Shown in pieces: positions 1 to 8,145 of a stretch of DNA of 64,000 bases. Numbering within the stretch: the first letter of the stretch is position 1; the number at the start of each line of letters is the position of its first letter. A program made the position numbers and the translations under genes. Under the pieces are notes generated by a model that was not told the origin of the DNA, did not search any database, and was given only the letters and a program-made list of their open reading frames with translations. The DNA comes from Paenibacillus macerans. GTDB taxonomy: Bacteria; Bacillota; Bacilli; Paenibacillales; Paenibacillaceae. The stretch spans positions 372,001 to 436,000 of the forward strand of contig NZ_JAMBOE010000005.1 in the NCBI RefSeq assembly GCF_023715465.1, read 5' to 3'.

Positions 1-174
1 GGCCATTTGGGCGAGCTTGACGGCGGCCTGTTCTGCCGCCGCGGCCACCTGCGCTACAATGTGATCAATTTGCTCCTGGCTGTAGCTTTGCAGAACCTTC
101 TGAGCTTCCTTGGCGGCTGCGAGAATGACGCGAACCTCCTGTATGGATTGCAGATCATGATCCAAAATCTTCAT
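1..174 (-). CDS. CoA-acylating aldehyde dehydrogenase (EutE/PduP-like), N-terminal part
   Basis: Only the first 58 codons are present; the gene runs off the left edge. The ATG (172-174) follows a GGAGG-type ribosome binding site. The N-terminus (MKILDHDLQSIQEVR, then a helix rich in Ala and Gln) matches the start of the acetylating aldehyde dehydrogenases found in microcompartment operons. These convert acetaldehyde or propionaldehyde plus CoA and NAD+ to the acyl-CoA inside the shell. The 36-bp spacing to the flavoprotein gene upstream and the same strand indicate one operon. Catalytic residues lie outside the window, so the assignment rests on N-terminal similarity and on the neighbours (pduL and shell genes). 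Substrate cannot be decided here. Confidence 0.75.
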   Translation of the reverse strand, partial: MKILDHDLQSIQEVRVILAAAKEAQKVLQSYSQEQIDHIVAQVAAAAEQAAVKLAQMA

Positions 175-210
175 TGCCGTTTCCTCCTGCTTCTTATGCT
201 TATTGCTCAC

Positions 211-1008
211 TTACTTCTTCAGAAAACGGAGCTCTACCCCGCGAGCTTCCAGCAGCTCACGGGCCAGCGGGGTGATGATGGCATCCTCCCGCGCGCTCAG
301 CGTCCCCCCTGAAATATGTTGCACATCGGCTAGGGTAATGACCGAATCCGGCAGATGGGGGGCGTTCGGCGGGTTCTGGGCGGCTGTACTTCCGCTGCCT
401 GGCGAAATGCCAGCAGCAAGGTCTCCCTCCGCCAGCAGCCCGTACGTGCTCAGCGTTTCGCGGAACTCCGCGAGTGTGACCACCTTAACGCCAAAGTCCT
501 GCAGTGTACGCTCATAACCCAGCAGCATCCTGTTGTACGCCGCGTTGCCGCCCATCCCGGCGGCGGCCTGCACGGTATGTAGCGGATCATAGCCGTCACG
601 GACCGCAATGATCTCCTTGCGCAGCATGATCGCCGTGGCGATGCCAGCGGTAAGCGGGCTGTCGGTGATGCCAAGCGCGATCTTGCTTAATGCGCCCCGG
701 GTGGCGAGTGGAATCAGCACCAGCTCCGCCTCGCGCAAGGCTTGCTCGATTTCGGCCAGCCCGGTTAATCTGCGCGCGGACAACCGGGACAACAGCGTCT
801 CATCCAGCAGGGGCAAGCCGGGGCTGTCATCGATGACGAGACTGTAGCGGTACAGCGGATAATCCGCCAGTAACCTGGCTACACAGTCTTCGTTCACTGT
901 GCCTCCGCTGAGGAACACAACGACTCTCTTGCTCAGTGCGGGCAGCAACGACTCCAGCATCTGGCGGATTAAGGTTTCGGTGTTCAACACAGCGCCCATC
1001 GGCTTCAC
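211..1008 (-). CDS. Microcompartment-associated flavoprotein-family protein
   Basis: 265 residues. The start is a GTG that overlaps the pduL stop by 4 bp (GTGA), so translation is probably coupled. An N-terminal Rossmann-like start (VVVFLSGGTVNE) and a glycine-rich GMGGNAAYN segment in the middle are typical of the flavoprotein (PF02441-like) proteins that recur in bacterial microcompartment operons. Members of that superfamily bind FMN; the role in microcompartment metabolism is not settled, with cofactor handling being one idea. The last 70 residues, after a Ser/Gly/Pro linker, form a separate tail (SVITLADVQHISGG) of unknown purpose. Family assignment is moderate; function is inferred only from context. 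Confidence 0.6.
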   Translation of the reverse strand: MKPMGAVLNTETLIRQMLESLLPALSKRVVVFLSGGTVNEDCVARLLADYPLYRYSLVIDDSPGLPLLDETLLSRLSARRLTGLAEIEQALREAELVLIPLATRGALSKIALGITDSPLTAGIATAIMLRKEIIAVRDGYDPLHTVQAAAGMGGNAAYNRMLLGYERTLQDFGVKVVTLAEFRETLSTYGLLAEGDLAAGISPGSGSTAAQNPPNAPHLPDSVITLADVQHISGGTLSAREDAIITPLARELLEARGVELRFLKK

Positions 1009-1667
1009 CCTTGCGAATGCACTGCAGTGATCCGAACGGTGTCTCCGTTCTTCACCTCTGCCGCATTTGCCTCATCGGTATCGATATGCATCTCCAGCAC
1101 GAACTCATGGCCTGCGCGGATACGTACATCATGAAACATGATTTTCTTGCCGGAGTCCTCCGAATCTACAGTGACTGAATCGCCGTTCTTCACCCCAAAC
1201 CGGGTTGCATCCTCTTCACTCATATGAATATGGCGTTTGGCACAGATCGCCTTATGGTTCATCACCAGCATGCCTTTGGGGCCGATCACACACAAGCTCG
1301 CAGCGCCTGCCGTATCTCCCGAGTCGCGGACGGGAGGGTTAATGCCGAGCGCAAAAGCATCGCTGCGCGAAATTTCGATCTGGCTGGACGGCCGCAGCGG
1401 CCCCATCACGCGGACGCTTGGAAAGCAACCTTTGGGGCCGGCGATACAGACGGTTTCCGAAGCGGCGAATTGACCGGGCTGCTTCAGATTGCTTTTGACC
1501 GTCAGCTCATGGCCAGCTCCGAACAGCACCTCCATATCCTGGCGGTCCAAATGGATATGGCGGGCGGAGATTCCAACCGGGATGCTATAGCTGCGGTCCT
1601 TTACTTTAAGCGTGCTCGCGATTTCCGCCGCAAGACTTTGTACCAGCTGATTATTTATGTCCATCAC
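1005..1667 (-). CDS. pduL: Phosphate propanoyltransferase PduL
   Basis: 220 residues, the usual PduL length. Two halves each carry the metal-binding signature: H37/H39 in ARHIHL and H146/H148 in KRHIHM, with H194 (EMHID) and E98 as probable further zinc ligands and R92 as the likely catalytic arginine. PduL converts acyl-CoA plus phosphate to acyl-phosphate plus CoA, recycling CoA in the microcompartment lumen. Residues about 4-20 form an amphipathic helix like known encapsulation peptides. The gene overlaps the upstream shell gene (TGATG) and the downstream flavoprotein gene. The start may be GTG 1667 (AAGGA 9 nt upstream) or ATG 1664. Confidence 0.93.
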   Translation of the reverse strand: MMDINNQLVQSLAAEIASTLKVKDRSYSIPVGISARHIHLDRQDMEVLFGAGHELTVKSNLKQPGQFAASETVCIAGPKGCFPSVRVMGPLRPSSQIEISRSDAFALGINPPVRDSGDTAGAASLCVIGPKGMLVMNHKAICAKRHIHMSEEDATRFGVKNGDSVTVDSEDSGKKIMFHDVRIRAGHEFVLEMHIDTDEANAAEVKNGDTVRITAVHSQG

Positions 1668-2284
1668 GGTTGACCATCCTTATTTGTTTTGGCTGGGCGC
1701 GGCCGGTGGTGCAGACAGAGCGTGACCGGCTGGCCTTTCATCCTCCTACACAGCGGATCGCCGCACAGATTGCAGCCGACCTCTACCTCTTTCCGCTCTA
1801 CTTGCTCTACTTGCTGCTCTTGTTGCGGCATTGGCGGCTCTGAATGCGGTACTTGCAGCTCTGACTGCGGCTCCGTCCGCAACTCCTGATCCGTAGCTTC
1901 GGCCACGGGCGCCTGTTCCGCTTCCGGATCCGCTACCGTTTTCCCGCCCGCAGTTTCCTCCAGCGGCTCTACAGGCGTCTGTTCCGCCCCCGATTCGGTG
2001 AATACGGTTTCAGGAGAATGGACCATCCGTCCGATACCTTCCGCCGGGTGGGCAATGACCATCGCCGCTATAACCGTCCCCAGCTTGCCGGCGCTGTTCT
2101 TTGCTCCCTCTACCGCAGCTTTGACCGCACCCACATCTCCGGTAATTTTGACCACGATCCGCCCATCCCGCGCTTTCTCGTAGCCCAGCAGCTTGACATG
2201 GGACGATTTCACACAGGTATCGGCAGCCTCCAACGCCGCCGGATAACCGATCACCTCAATCAGACCAAGGGCATTCTCATTCAC
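1664..2284 (-). CDS. BMC-H shell protein with Cys-rich C-terminal extension (PduK-like)
   Basis: A single BMC domain (about residues 3-85: NALGLIEVIGYPAALEAAD, then the KITGDVGAV motif) is followed by about 75 residues of Pro/Glu/Gln-rich linker and a compact cysteine cluster, CxxCx4Cx10C followed by HH, near residues 171-192. This is the PduK layout: a hexameric shell protein whose tail is thought to hold an Fe-S cluster or other metal. GTG 2284 is preferred because GAAGGAGT lies 7 nt upstream, whereas GTG 2293 abuts that site. The gene overlaps pduL. Metal type is not visible from sequence; zinc is an alternative. Confidence 0.85.
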   Translation of the reverse strand: MNENALGLIEVIGYPAALEAADTCVKSSHVKLLGYEKARDGRIVVKITGDVGAVKAAVEGAKNSAGKLGTVIAAMVIAHPAEGIGRMVHSPETVFTESGAEQTPVEPLEETAGGKTVADPEAEQAPVAEATDQELRTEPQSELQVPHSEPPMPQQEQQVEQVERKEVEVGCNLCGDPLCRRMKGQPVTLCLHHRPRPAKTNKDGQP

Positions 2285-2327
2285 AGTAGCCACTCCTTCA
2301 ACGTTTTACATGTATGCCTGTGCTGCT

Positions 2328-3170
2328 CTACAGATTAGACTGTGCCATCGATACCGGGTTGTGGCCCATCGATCTTAGTACGCTTACGCCCACATCGCGG
2401 GCGGAGATCACCGCTTGGCGGACCGCGCCGGAATCGCCTGTAATCGTGACGATAATTTCATTCGAGCGGGCTGTACCTTTATCCGGGCTAGCATAGGTTA
2501 CAATCTCTACATTGGCTGTTTTGAGTGCGGTGTCCGCCATCAGCAGGCCGATCGCAGCCGGAGCACCAACAAGAATACCGAAGGATTTGCCCGCCGGTGC
2601 ACCAAAAGCTTTCTCCAATGCCAGACTCGCACGTGCTGTATAATGAAGCTCCACATGTCCGGCATCGCAAGGGTAGACATCGCCGAAGGTGCGCGGCAGC
2701 TCTTTGAGCGCCACTTCTACTGCCCGGCGGGAATCGGAGACATCTTCGGAGGCAAAAATAATGGTGCAGCCGTGTCCGGCCCCGCCCTTGGTGTCCCGCG
2801 CCAACTCAATCGAGACCACTTCCGTGTTGGTCGCCTTCACCGCTTCGTCGGCAGCCATAATTTGCGGGCCTGCGCCGGTGCGCGAGCTGATGATGCCGAT
2901 AGAACGGTATCTCGGGTCCAGGCCCATGCTCTCATGCAGATGGCGGTCCAGATTGGCGATCACCAGGCCCACGGTATCCCCCGTGGCTGAGCCGACATAT
3001 TCCGTTATCGCGTTGTAATGGCTTGTCACGTCTTGCTCCCTCTTTTCCGTATACTGTTGGTTGTTCAGCGGAAAGCCTGCGGCAGCATCGGCTGCCGGGG
3101 CGGAAGGCACACCCCCGGGGCTTGCCTGGACAACCGCTTCAATCACCTGCTTCAGAATTGCTTCATCCAT
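2328..3170 (-). CDS. pduB: BMC-T shell protein PduB
   Basis: 280 residues with two BMC folds in tandem, the trimeric shell type. Diagnostic blocks match PduB closely: SATGDTVGLVIAN, RSIGIISSRTGAGP, NTEVVSIELARDTKGG, RTFGDVYPCDAGH and SNEIIVTITGDSGAVRQA. The N-terminal ~45 residues include a helix (MDEAILKQVIEAVVQ) corresponding to the extra N-terminus of long PduB, which in Salmonella links cargo to the shell. The second gene of the operon, 15 bp after pduA. The ribosome binding site is weak (GGTGAG close to the ATG). Confidence 0.93.
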   Translation of the reverse strand: MDEAILKQVIEAVVQASPGGVPSAPAADAAAGFPLNNQQYTEKREQDVTSHYNAITEYVGSATGDTVGLVIANLDRHLHESMGLDPRYRSIGIISSRTGAGPQIMAADEAVKATNTEVVSIELARDTKGGAGHGCTIIFASEDVSDSRRAVEVALKELPRTFGDVYPCDAGHVELHYTARASLALEKAFGAPAGKSFGILVGAPAAIGLLMADTALKTANVEIVTYASPDKGTARSNEIIVTITGDSGAVRQAVISARDVGVSVLRSMGHNPVSMAQSNL

Positions 3171-3185
3171 ACTCTCACCCCGGTT

Positions 3186-3470
3186 TTATTGTTCAGACAG
3201 CTTCGGCAAAATTTTCTCAACGTCCATATGCGGTCTTGGAATCACATGTACCGAAATGACCTCGCCTACCCGTTTTGCGGAAGCTACGCCCGCATCCGTT
3301 GCCGCCTTGACAGCGCCCACATCTCCTCTAACCATAACGGTTACCAGACCGGATCCGATTTTTTCATAGCCAATCAAGGTCACATTTGCAGCTTTTACCA
3401 TTGAATCCGCTGCTTCGATTGCGCTGACCAGCCCTTTTGTTTCAATAAGTCCGAGTGCTTCCTGCCGCAT
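3186..3470 (-). CDS. pduA: BMC-H shell protein PduA/PduJ-like
   Basis: 94 residues covering one BMC domain almost entirely: [22 protein letters not shown], then [32 protein letters not shown] and [15 protein letters not shown], near-identical in pattern to PduA. These hexamers tile the microcompartment facets and their central pore passes small metabolites. ATG 3470 is chosen because GGAGGT lies 10 nt upstream; an upstream ATG at 3488 would sit inside that ribosome binding site. First gene of the shell operon, divergent from the sensor kinase. Confidence 0.95.
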   Translation of the reverse strand: MRQEALGLIETKGLVSAIEAADSMVKAANVTLIGYEKIGSGLVTVMVRGDVGAVKAATDAGVASAKRVGEVISVHVIPRPHMDVEKILPKLSEQ

Positions 3471-3514
3471 AATTTTGCGCACCTCCATAGATTTGAACTT
3501 GCGTATTCATCTCC

Positions 3515-3520
3515 ATTGTA
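3515..3520 (-). promoter_or_regulatory. Candidate -10 box of the microcompartment operon
   Basis: On the minus strand this reads TACAAT, 45 bp upstream of the pduA start. No good -35 hexamer lies 17 bp further upstream, which would fit a promoter that needs the divergently encoded AraC-type response regulator. Inference from position and sequence only. Confidence 0.35.
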
Positions 3521-3636
3521 CGAAGAACAGGGCCGCAAATATTTGACTTTAACCACTCAAAACAGGACTATTACGACTCGCTGCCTGGTACTTTAATGAC
3601 ATGGCAAAAAATTACATGTAGTTAATATGCAATAAT

Positions 3637-3650
3637 TGATTGCGCTTACA
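3637..3650. promoter_or_regulatory. Candidate cre (CcpA) site
   Basis: TGATTGCGCTTACA fits the catabolite-responsive element consensus TGWNANCGNTNWCA with one mismatch and has AT-rich flanks. It lies between the microcompartment operon and the divergent two-component system, where carbon catabolite repression of diol or ethanolamine-type operons would act. Confidence 0.45.
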
Positions 3651-3755
3651 AATAAGCTGTGGCATAATCCCACTATCTTGACAGCTGCCTCCTTGCCGGA
3701 GGAGCAGGGTTCAGTGAAAGTAAGTGTTCAAACCTCTGAAAGGAATGGCGATACC

Positions 3756-4994
3756 ATGTCCGAAGTGATTCAACTTGCCGACATTATCGAAGTGGAAGCA
3801 TTCAAGAGCATACAGGAGAAGCTGGCCAAAATCGTGCTGTTTCCCGTTATTACGATTGACGCGGAAGGTAATCCGATGGGTACGTGGAGCAATTTCTCCC
3901 CGTTCTGCAAGCTGGTGCGTTCTTCCAGCGAAGGAGAGCGGAGATGCATCAGTTGCGACTATGAGGCAGGGAAGCTGGCGATGAAACACCGCGAACCGCA
4001 AATCTACCGCTGCCATCTGGGTTTGCAGGACTGTGTGGCGCCAATCATTGCCGAAGGTTATTTTCTGGGGGCGGTGCTGGGCGGGCAAGTGCTGACGGAT
4101 GAAGCGGACCGTGCGAAAATTGACGCCGAGCGCATCTCCGTTGAATTCGGGCTGCCGCTGCAAAAGGTACTGGAGGCGATTGGGCAGATTCCGCTCGTCA
4201 GCCGGCAATACCTGGAGGATTCGGTCAATTTCGATACCTTTGTTGCGAACTATATTGCCGAGATCAGTATGAAAAAAATGGTGCAGGAGCAATTTCTCAA
4301 GGAAAGCCGCGAGAATCTGTTGCTGGAGCAAAAAGCCAAAACGATGGAGCTGAAGCAGCTTCAGGCACAGATTAATCCCCATTTTCTGTTCAACACACTG
4401 AACACGATCGCCCGTATGGCCCTGATCGAAAATGCCCCGGAAACCGAAGAGCTGATCTATAACCTTTGCGACCTGCTGCACTACAATCTGAAGAATGTGG
4501 AGGAATTCCCCAAGATCCGCACGGAAATCGAGTCGATTAAAAAATATCTCTACATCCAGACTCTGCGCTACAGCGACCGGATTCAATATGAGATTAAAGT
4601 CGATCCTGAGATTATGGATTACCGCATCCCGTCGATGGTGCTGCAGCCCTTGGTGGAGAATGCCTTCATCCACGGACTTGAGCAGAAGCGCGACGGCGGC
4701 ACCGTACGGATCAGCGGCTGCCGAACGCCGGATAACCGGATTGTCATCACGGTTGCGGATAACGGCAGAGGCTTTAAGCCGGATATGCTGCGTGCGTTCG
4801 CCAACGAGGATGAGGACAAGGGCACACATACGGGGATCGGACTGTTCAACACGCATGAACGGCTGCGCGGCTATTTCGGCAAATCGTACGGCCTTAGCAT
4901 CCGCAGCGAGCCGGATGTTAGCACCTTGGTCCATATTACCCTGCCCTGCTTGAAGGAGCATCTGCCGATCCGAATGGAGGATGAACATTTGTGA
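3756..4994 (+). CDS. PocR-domain sensor histidine kinase
   Basis: About 412 residues from ATG 3756. Residues ~5-170 form a PocR-type ligand-sensing domain with conserved cysteines (C51, C64, C67, C86, C93, including CISCDYEAGK and YRCHLGLQDC). A coiled segment (~175-205) leads to a His_kinase domain with INPHFLFN (phospho-accepting H209) and a HATPase_c domain (PLVENAFIHG, DNGRGF, GIGLFNTHERL). There are no membrane segments, so it senses a cytoplasmic compound; PocR domains are linked to 1,2-propanediol-type signals. A GTG at 3714 has a better ribosome binding site (GGAGGAG, 9 nt) and is an alternative start. Overlaps the response regulator gene by 4 bp and is divergent from the shell operon it probably controls. 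Confidence 0.88.
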   Translation: MSEVIQLADIIEVEAFKSIQEKLAKIVLFPVITIDAEGNPMGTWSNFSPFCKLVRSSSEGERRCISCDYEAGKLAMKHREPQIYRCHLGLQDCVAPIIAEGYFLGAVLGGQVLTDEADRAKIDAERISVEFGLPLQKVLEAIGQIPLVSRQYLEDSVNFDTFVANYIAEISMKKMVQEQFLKESRENLLLEQKAKTMELKQLQAQINPHFLFNTLNTIARMALIENAPETEELIYNLCDLLHYNLKNVEEFPKIRTEIESIKKYLYIQTLRYSDRIQYEIKVDPEIMDYRIPSMVLQPLVENAFIHGLEQKRDGGTVRISGCRTPDNRIVITVADNGRGFKPDMLRAFANEDEDKGTHTGIGLFNTHERLRGYFGKSYGLSIRSEPDVSTLVHITLPCLKEHLPIRMEDEHL

Positions 4995-5761
4995 TTAAAC
5001 TGATGATTGTTGAGGATGAGCCGCTGGAGCGAATGGCGCTGCGCAAAATCATTCAAAGGCTGCCGCTGGACCTGGAGGTGGTGGAGGATGCGCTCAACGG
5101 CGAGGAAGCGATCCACAAGGTACAGCTGTTAGGGCCGCAAATTCTGCTGATGGATATCCGCATGCCCGAGAAAAACGGACTGGAGGCCCAGCAGCAGATT
5201 ATCCACAGATTCCCACTGACGAAGACGATTATTCTGACGGCTTACAGTGATTTCCAATATGCCCGCGAAGCACTGCAGTGTGGGGTTATTGACTATCTCC
5301 TGAAGCCGGTGCCGCCCCACCAGCTCAAATCTGCGCTCGATAAGGCGATCCAGTCCTTGAATCCGGGCGAAGCTATGGACGCAGAGACACCCCCTGCCAC
5401 TCCCAAGCCGGACGAAGATCTGATTGCGACGGCACTGCGATATATTGAACGGCATATTACCAGCGAACTGACTTTATCTGAGGTTGCCGCCTTCATTCAC
5501 CTGAATCCGCAATATTTCAGCCGCCTGTTCAAAAGCCGTACCGGGGTCACCTTTACCGAATACGTCTCCGTGCAGAAGATCAGCCGGGCCAAGGAGATGC
5601 TGCTGCACAGCAACCTGCCGGTCTACCGGGTGGCGATTGATCTGGGGTTCTCGGACGCGGCCTATTTCTCGCGTGTCTTCTTCAAATATGAACAGCAGAC
5701 TCCGCTGCAGTTCAAGAAGCAGGCCGAGCGGGCTCTTCGCGAGCGCATAAGAAGGCATTAA
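4991..5761 (+). CDS. Response regulator with AraC-type DNA-binding domain
   Basis: 256 residues. The receiver domain (1-120) has the acidic pair E8/D9, phospho-acceptor D55 (LLMDIRMP) and K105 (LLKPV). A linker leads to two helix-turn-helix motifs of the AraC/XylS family (~155-252: LSEVAAFIHLNPQYFSRLFK, then VAIDLGFSDAAYFSRVFFKYE). It starts at GTG 4991, overlapping the kinase stop (GTGA), so the pair is translationally coupled. Likely activator of the divergent microcompartment operon in response to the PocR-domain kinase. Followed by a hairpin terminator. Confidence 0.92.
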   Translation: MIKLMIVEDEPLERMALRKIIQRLPLDLEVVEDALNGEEAIHKVQLLGPQILLMDIRMPEKNGLEAQQQIIHRFPLTKTIILTAYSDFQYAREALQCGVIDYLLKPVPPHQLKSALDKAIQSLNPGEAMDAETPPATPKPDEDLIATALRYIERHITSELTLSEVAAFIHLNPQYFSRLFKSRTGVTFTEYVSVQKISRAKEMLLHSNLPVYRVAIDLGFSDAAYFSRVFFKYEQQTPLQFKKQAERALRERIRRH

Positions 5762-5800
5762 AGCAGCGATCCCCCGTGATTGGAGAAGCGCTGCTTTTTG
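5760..5800 (+). terminator. Intrinsic terminator after the response regulator
   Basis: The inverted repeat AAAGCAGCG / CGCTGCTTT, separated by 19 nt, is followed by Ts and begins at the stop codon. The stem is symmetrical, so it may also end transcription coming from the right. Confidence 0.75.
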
Positions 5801-5874
5801 GGGGACGCCAGTCCGGCATAAAGGTGATGTCTCCCATTCTTGATCGATCCCCCTTACCCTTACGTAACCTCCGC

Positions 5875-6249
5875 CTAACGATACAGTTTTGGGTCATAAG
5901 GCTTGGGAATCGGCTCTTTATTTTGCAAATACCATTCCACAATGCGGTCCGACAACTCATCGTAGATGTCGTCTTCCAAATACGGCCTCTTGTATTTTCT
6001 GAGCATCTTGACGCTCTTACGGATTTCCTTTTTTGCGCTCTTCTCAAACACTTCGGACTCGCACAATGTCTTCTCGATATAATCGCAAAATCTGACAAAA
6101 CCTTTATCCCAGTTGATGTTTCCGTTTCTTTGGGCCTCGTCCCGAAGTTTCTCGATGGCTCGAATCAGTTCGCCCTGAACAGTCTCCGCTTGACCTTGCG
6201 GAGGAACATACGTCTGCCAAAGGTACTTGGCCTCCTCAAAATATTTCAT
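5875..6249 (-). CDS. Hypothetical protein, 124 residues
   Basis: Starts at ATG 6249 with GGGAGGAAAAGC upstream. The protein is highly charged, mostly helical in appearance and soluble (MKYFEEAKYLWQTYVPPQGQ at the N-terminus; a Tyr/Pro-rich end, PIPKPYDPKLYR). No family is recognised with confidence; similar small soluble proteins occur near SUKH and other immunity genes of polymorphic-toxin loci, and a SUKH gene lies 1.3 kb upstream. Convergent with the response regulator and separated from the next gene by a repeat array. Confidence 0.7.
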   Translation of the reverse strand: MKYFEEAKYLWQTYVPPQGQAETVQGELIRAIEKLRDEAQRNGNINWDKGFVRFCDYIEKTLCESEVFEKSAKKEIRKSVKMLRKYKRPYLEDDIYDELSDRIVEWYLQNKEPIPKPYDPKLYR

Positions 6250-6265
6250 GCTTTTCCTCCCATTC

Positions 6266-6448
6266 TAACGGACCGCAGCGCCGTTATTTCGGGGAAATTA
6301 ACAGCTTGCGGAGTGTAACGGACACCACAGACCTTATTTGGTATCTAAGCCCGCCTTTTCCGCCTATTTCGCGCAAATAAGAGCTCACTGGTCCGTTAGA
6401 ATTTAAAACGCCGCTTTTTCGGGCAAATAAGGGCTTTCGTGTCCGTTA
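6266..6448. repeat. Array of a 24-bp module: two direct and two inverted copies
   Basis: Four copies of a 24-bp module, TAACGGAC...TTATTT, start at 6266, 6316, 6375 and 6425. The first two are direct and the last two inverted. Spacing between starts is exactly 50 bp within each pair. The whole array is therefore a large inverted repeat able to fold as single strands. The same module with the same 50-bp spacing recurs at 33606-33738. Confidence 0.8.
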
Positions 6449-6510
6449 GCCGCTAGCGGTCAGATCCATCGCGTGCAGAATGCTGGCCTGCGTTTTTTAC
6501 GCAAGCTTAT

Positions 6511-7473
6511 TTACTGGCGTGCCGTCATCATAATCCCTTTTTTCGTAATCGCGTAATTATCGGGCAAGCAAGTAGTGCCGGGATGATTGCGGCAGCGGTC
6601 ATAAAGCGCCTTAAGATCGAGCTGAAAATCGCCGCGCGGCCGTTTCGGCTCTTTGATCCCCCAGTTTTCCATGCACTCCAGGATCAGACGCTGCGTCTGC
6701 GGGTACATGCTTGCGGCCTCCAACAGGCAGCCTACGCTCCCTAAACGGGTATTCTCGTCGTACTTCGGTTTTAGCTTGGAAACAAGGTCCGTCACTAAAT
6801 GCCATAACCAAATCTGGCAGGTTTTATCGCTGTCCGGGATCGGAGAGTCAAAAAATCCCTTCCGCAAGGCCGCCCATAAAGCCAGCAAACTATTGCCGGC
6901 CAGTTCGGGGGTTTTATAGTTATGAAAATTCGTCAGCAGCGCGTTGATCCGTCCGGAGATATCGATCCCCCGCTCCGCCAATCTCCACCAGATGCGGCAC
7001 TTCAGTTCTTCCGTTTGCGTATCGCTATAGAATTGGGACAGTATCAGCTTCAGGGCTTCCTCGGGCAAAGCAACGGCCATAGCAAGCATTTCATCCACGA
7101 GCGCGGCGGCCCGGTACTGGACATAAAGTTCGGTTTCCGTTTTGTCGGCAGCCTTTTTCGCGATATGCATGAGACGCGCCGCAGGGACAACATGCGCCAT
7201 GAAAGCAACGCCATCCGCCCGCAGGCTTTCATAGGCTACTTCCAGCAGGTCAGCCGTAAGCTCGGAGTCCCTTAATTCGGTGATAAAACCTGTACTTCCA
7301 TCGATCTGCCCGGCCCCTGCCAAACGATCCGTGAGCCAGAGAACCGCGCCTTGCACTTCACCGGACACCAAAATCTCTTCAACCAGCATCTCCTTCCGTT
7401 CTTGGCGCTGCCCCCGGCTCGCTGCGGTAAAAGCCTGCAGCTTCCCTTCCACCAGCTTCTCTTTGGACATCAT
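6511..7473 (-). CDS. Hypothetical helical-repeat protein, 320 residues
   Basis: Starts at ATG 7473 or 7470 (AAAGGAGACCG upstream). Almost wholly alpha-helical composition with repeated Leu/Ala-rich helices (for example LVDEMLAMAVALPEEALKL and LLALWAALRKG), suggestive of a HEAT/ARM-like solenoid. No signal peptide or membrane segment. No family recognised. It sits 35 bp after the SUKH-domain gene on the same strand, so the two are probably co-transcribed and may serve the same immunity or scaffold role. Function unknown. Confidence 0.7.
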   Translation of the reverse strand: MMSKEKLVEGKLQAFTAASRGQRQERKEMLVEEILVSGEVQGAVLWLTDRLAGAGQIDGSTGFITELRDSELTADLLEVAYESLRADGVAFMAHVVPAARLMHIAKKAADKTETELYVQYRAAALVDEMLAMAVALPEEALKLILSQFYSDTQTEELKCRIWWRLAERGIDISGRINALLTNFHNYKTPELAGNSLLALWAALRKGFFDSPIPDSDKTCQIWLWHLVTDLVSKLKPKYDENTRLGSVGCLLEAASMYPQTQRLILECMENWGIKEPKRPRGDFQLDLKALYDRCRNHPGTTCLPDNYAITKKGIMMTARQ

Positions 7474-7508
7474 CGGTCTCCTTTCAGGTTTGCGGTTGAC
7501 TCGCCTTT

Positions 7509-8033
7509 CTATTCGTCCTCTTCATCCAGACATATTTGAATAAAAGAAAACAGACTAGCCGCTTCCACGGAACGGTTCCCCCAATCATGCCAGAAGTAGA
7601 GCACCTGTCCGACTTGGCCCGCTTCCGCCGGGTCCATGTCCAGGCATAAGTAGTCCCCGCCGCCGTTCGACGCGATCGGAATCCACTTGTCATTCCATAG
7701 CAGCGGCTTGATTTCTTGCCCAATGTCCGGCTCCATTTCATCCGCATCAAACTCCTCCCGCAGGAAGTTCCAATTTTCCACAATTTCCTCAAGCGGGCTG
7801 AGCGTCAAATTCCTCACGAACGGCTCCGATCCCAGATCCCAGTCCTGCCCGTTATGTATTTTATAGAAAGCTTTCATTTCCTCGGGAAACTTCAAACCAA
7901 GCGCCTTTTCGGCATTCTCGAAATCCGCTTCGCCGGCACTGGGCCGCAGTCTCAACGCTTCCTGAAAACCGTCCTCCTTAGCCGCTCCCTTTTCAATAAT
8001 CAAACTCCATAACCGTTCCGCTTGCTTTAACAA
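7509..8033 (-). CDS. SMI1/KNR4 (SUKH-1) family protein
   Basis: 174 residues from a TTG start with GGGAGG 8 nt upstream. Shows the SUKH-1 pattern: ALGLKFPEEMKAFYKIHNGQD (the LPxxyxxFLxxxNG-type core), the WIPIASNGGGDYLCLDMDP block and an acidic C-terminal helix (FSFIQICLDEEDE). SUKH proteins are best known as immunity proteins against nuclease toxins of contact-dependent or type VI-like systems; some have housekeeping roles. No toxin gene lies next to it. Divergent from nfi. Confidence 0.85.
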   Translation of the reverse strand: MLKQAERLWSLIIEKGAAKEDGFQEALRLRPSAGEADFENAEKALGLKFPEEMKAFYKIHNGQDWDLGSEPFVRNLTLSPLEEIVENWNFLREEFDADEMEPDIGQEIKPLLWNDKWIPIASNGGGDYLCLDMDPAEAGQVGQVLYFWHDWGNRSVEAASLFSFIQICLDEEDE

Positions 8034-8145
8034 GTCTCAAACCTCCCGTTTAGATATACCAATATATATCGGCGCCAATGTCGAAATCAAACTAGAATCT
8101 GCTACAATAAGTTTAATATACCGGGAAATGATAGGGGAGTCGAAA

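Noticed and set aside
3711..4988. Long open frame on the minus strand over the PocR kinase gene
   Set aside because: It is a shadow of the GC-rich kinase gene: the plus-strand frame has clear family motifs and a ribosome binding site, the minus frame has neither.
6266..6448. CRISPR array suspicion for the regularly spaced 24-bp modules
   Set aside because: Only four copies, two of them inverted, with 26-35 bp spacers and no cas genes nearby. Orientation change excludes a normal CRISPR array.
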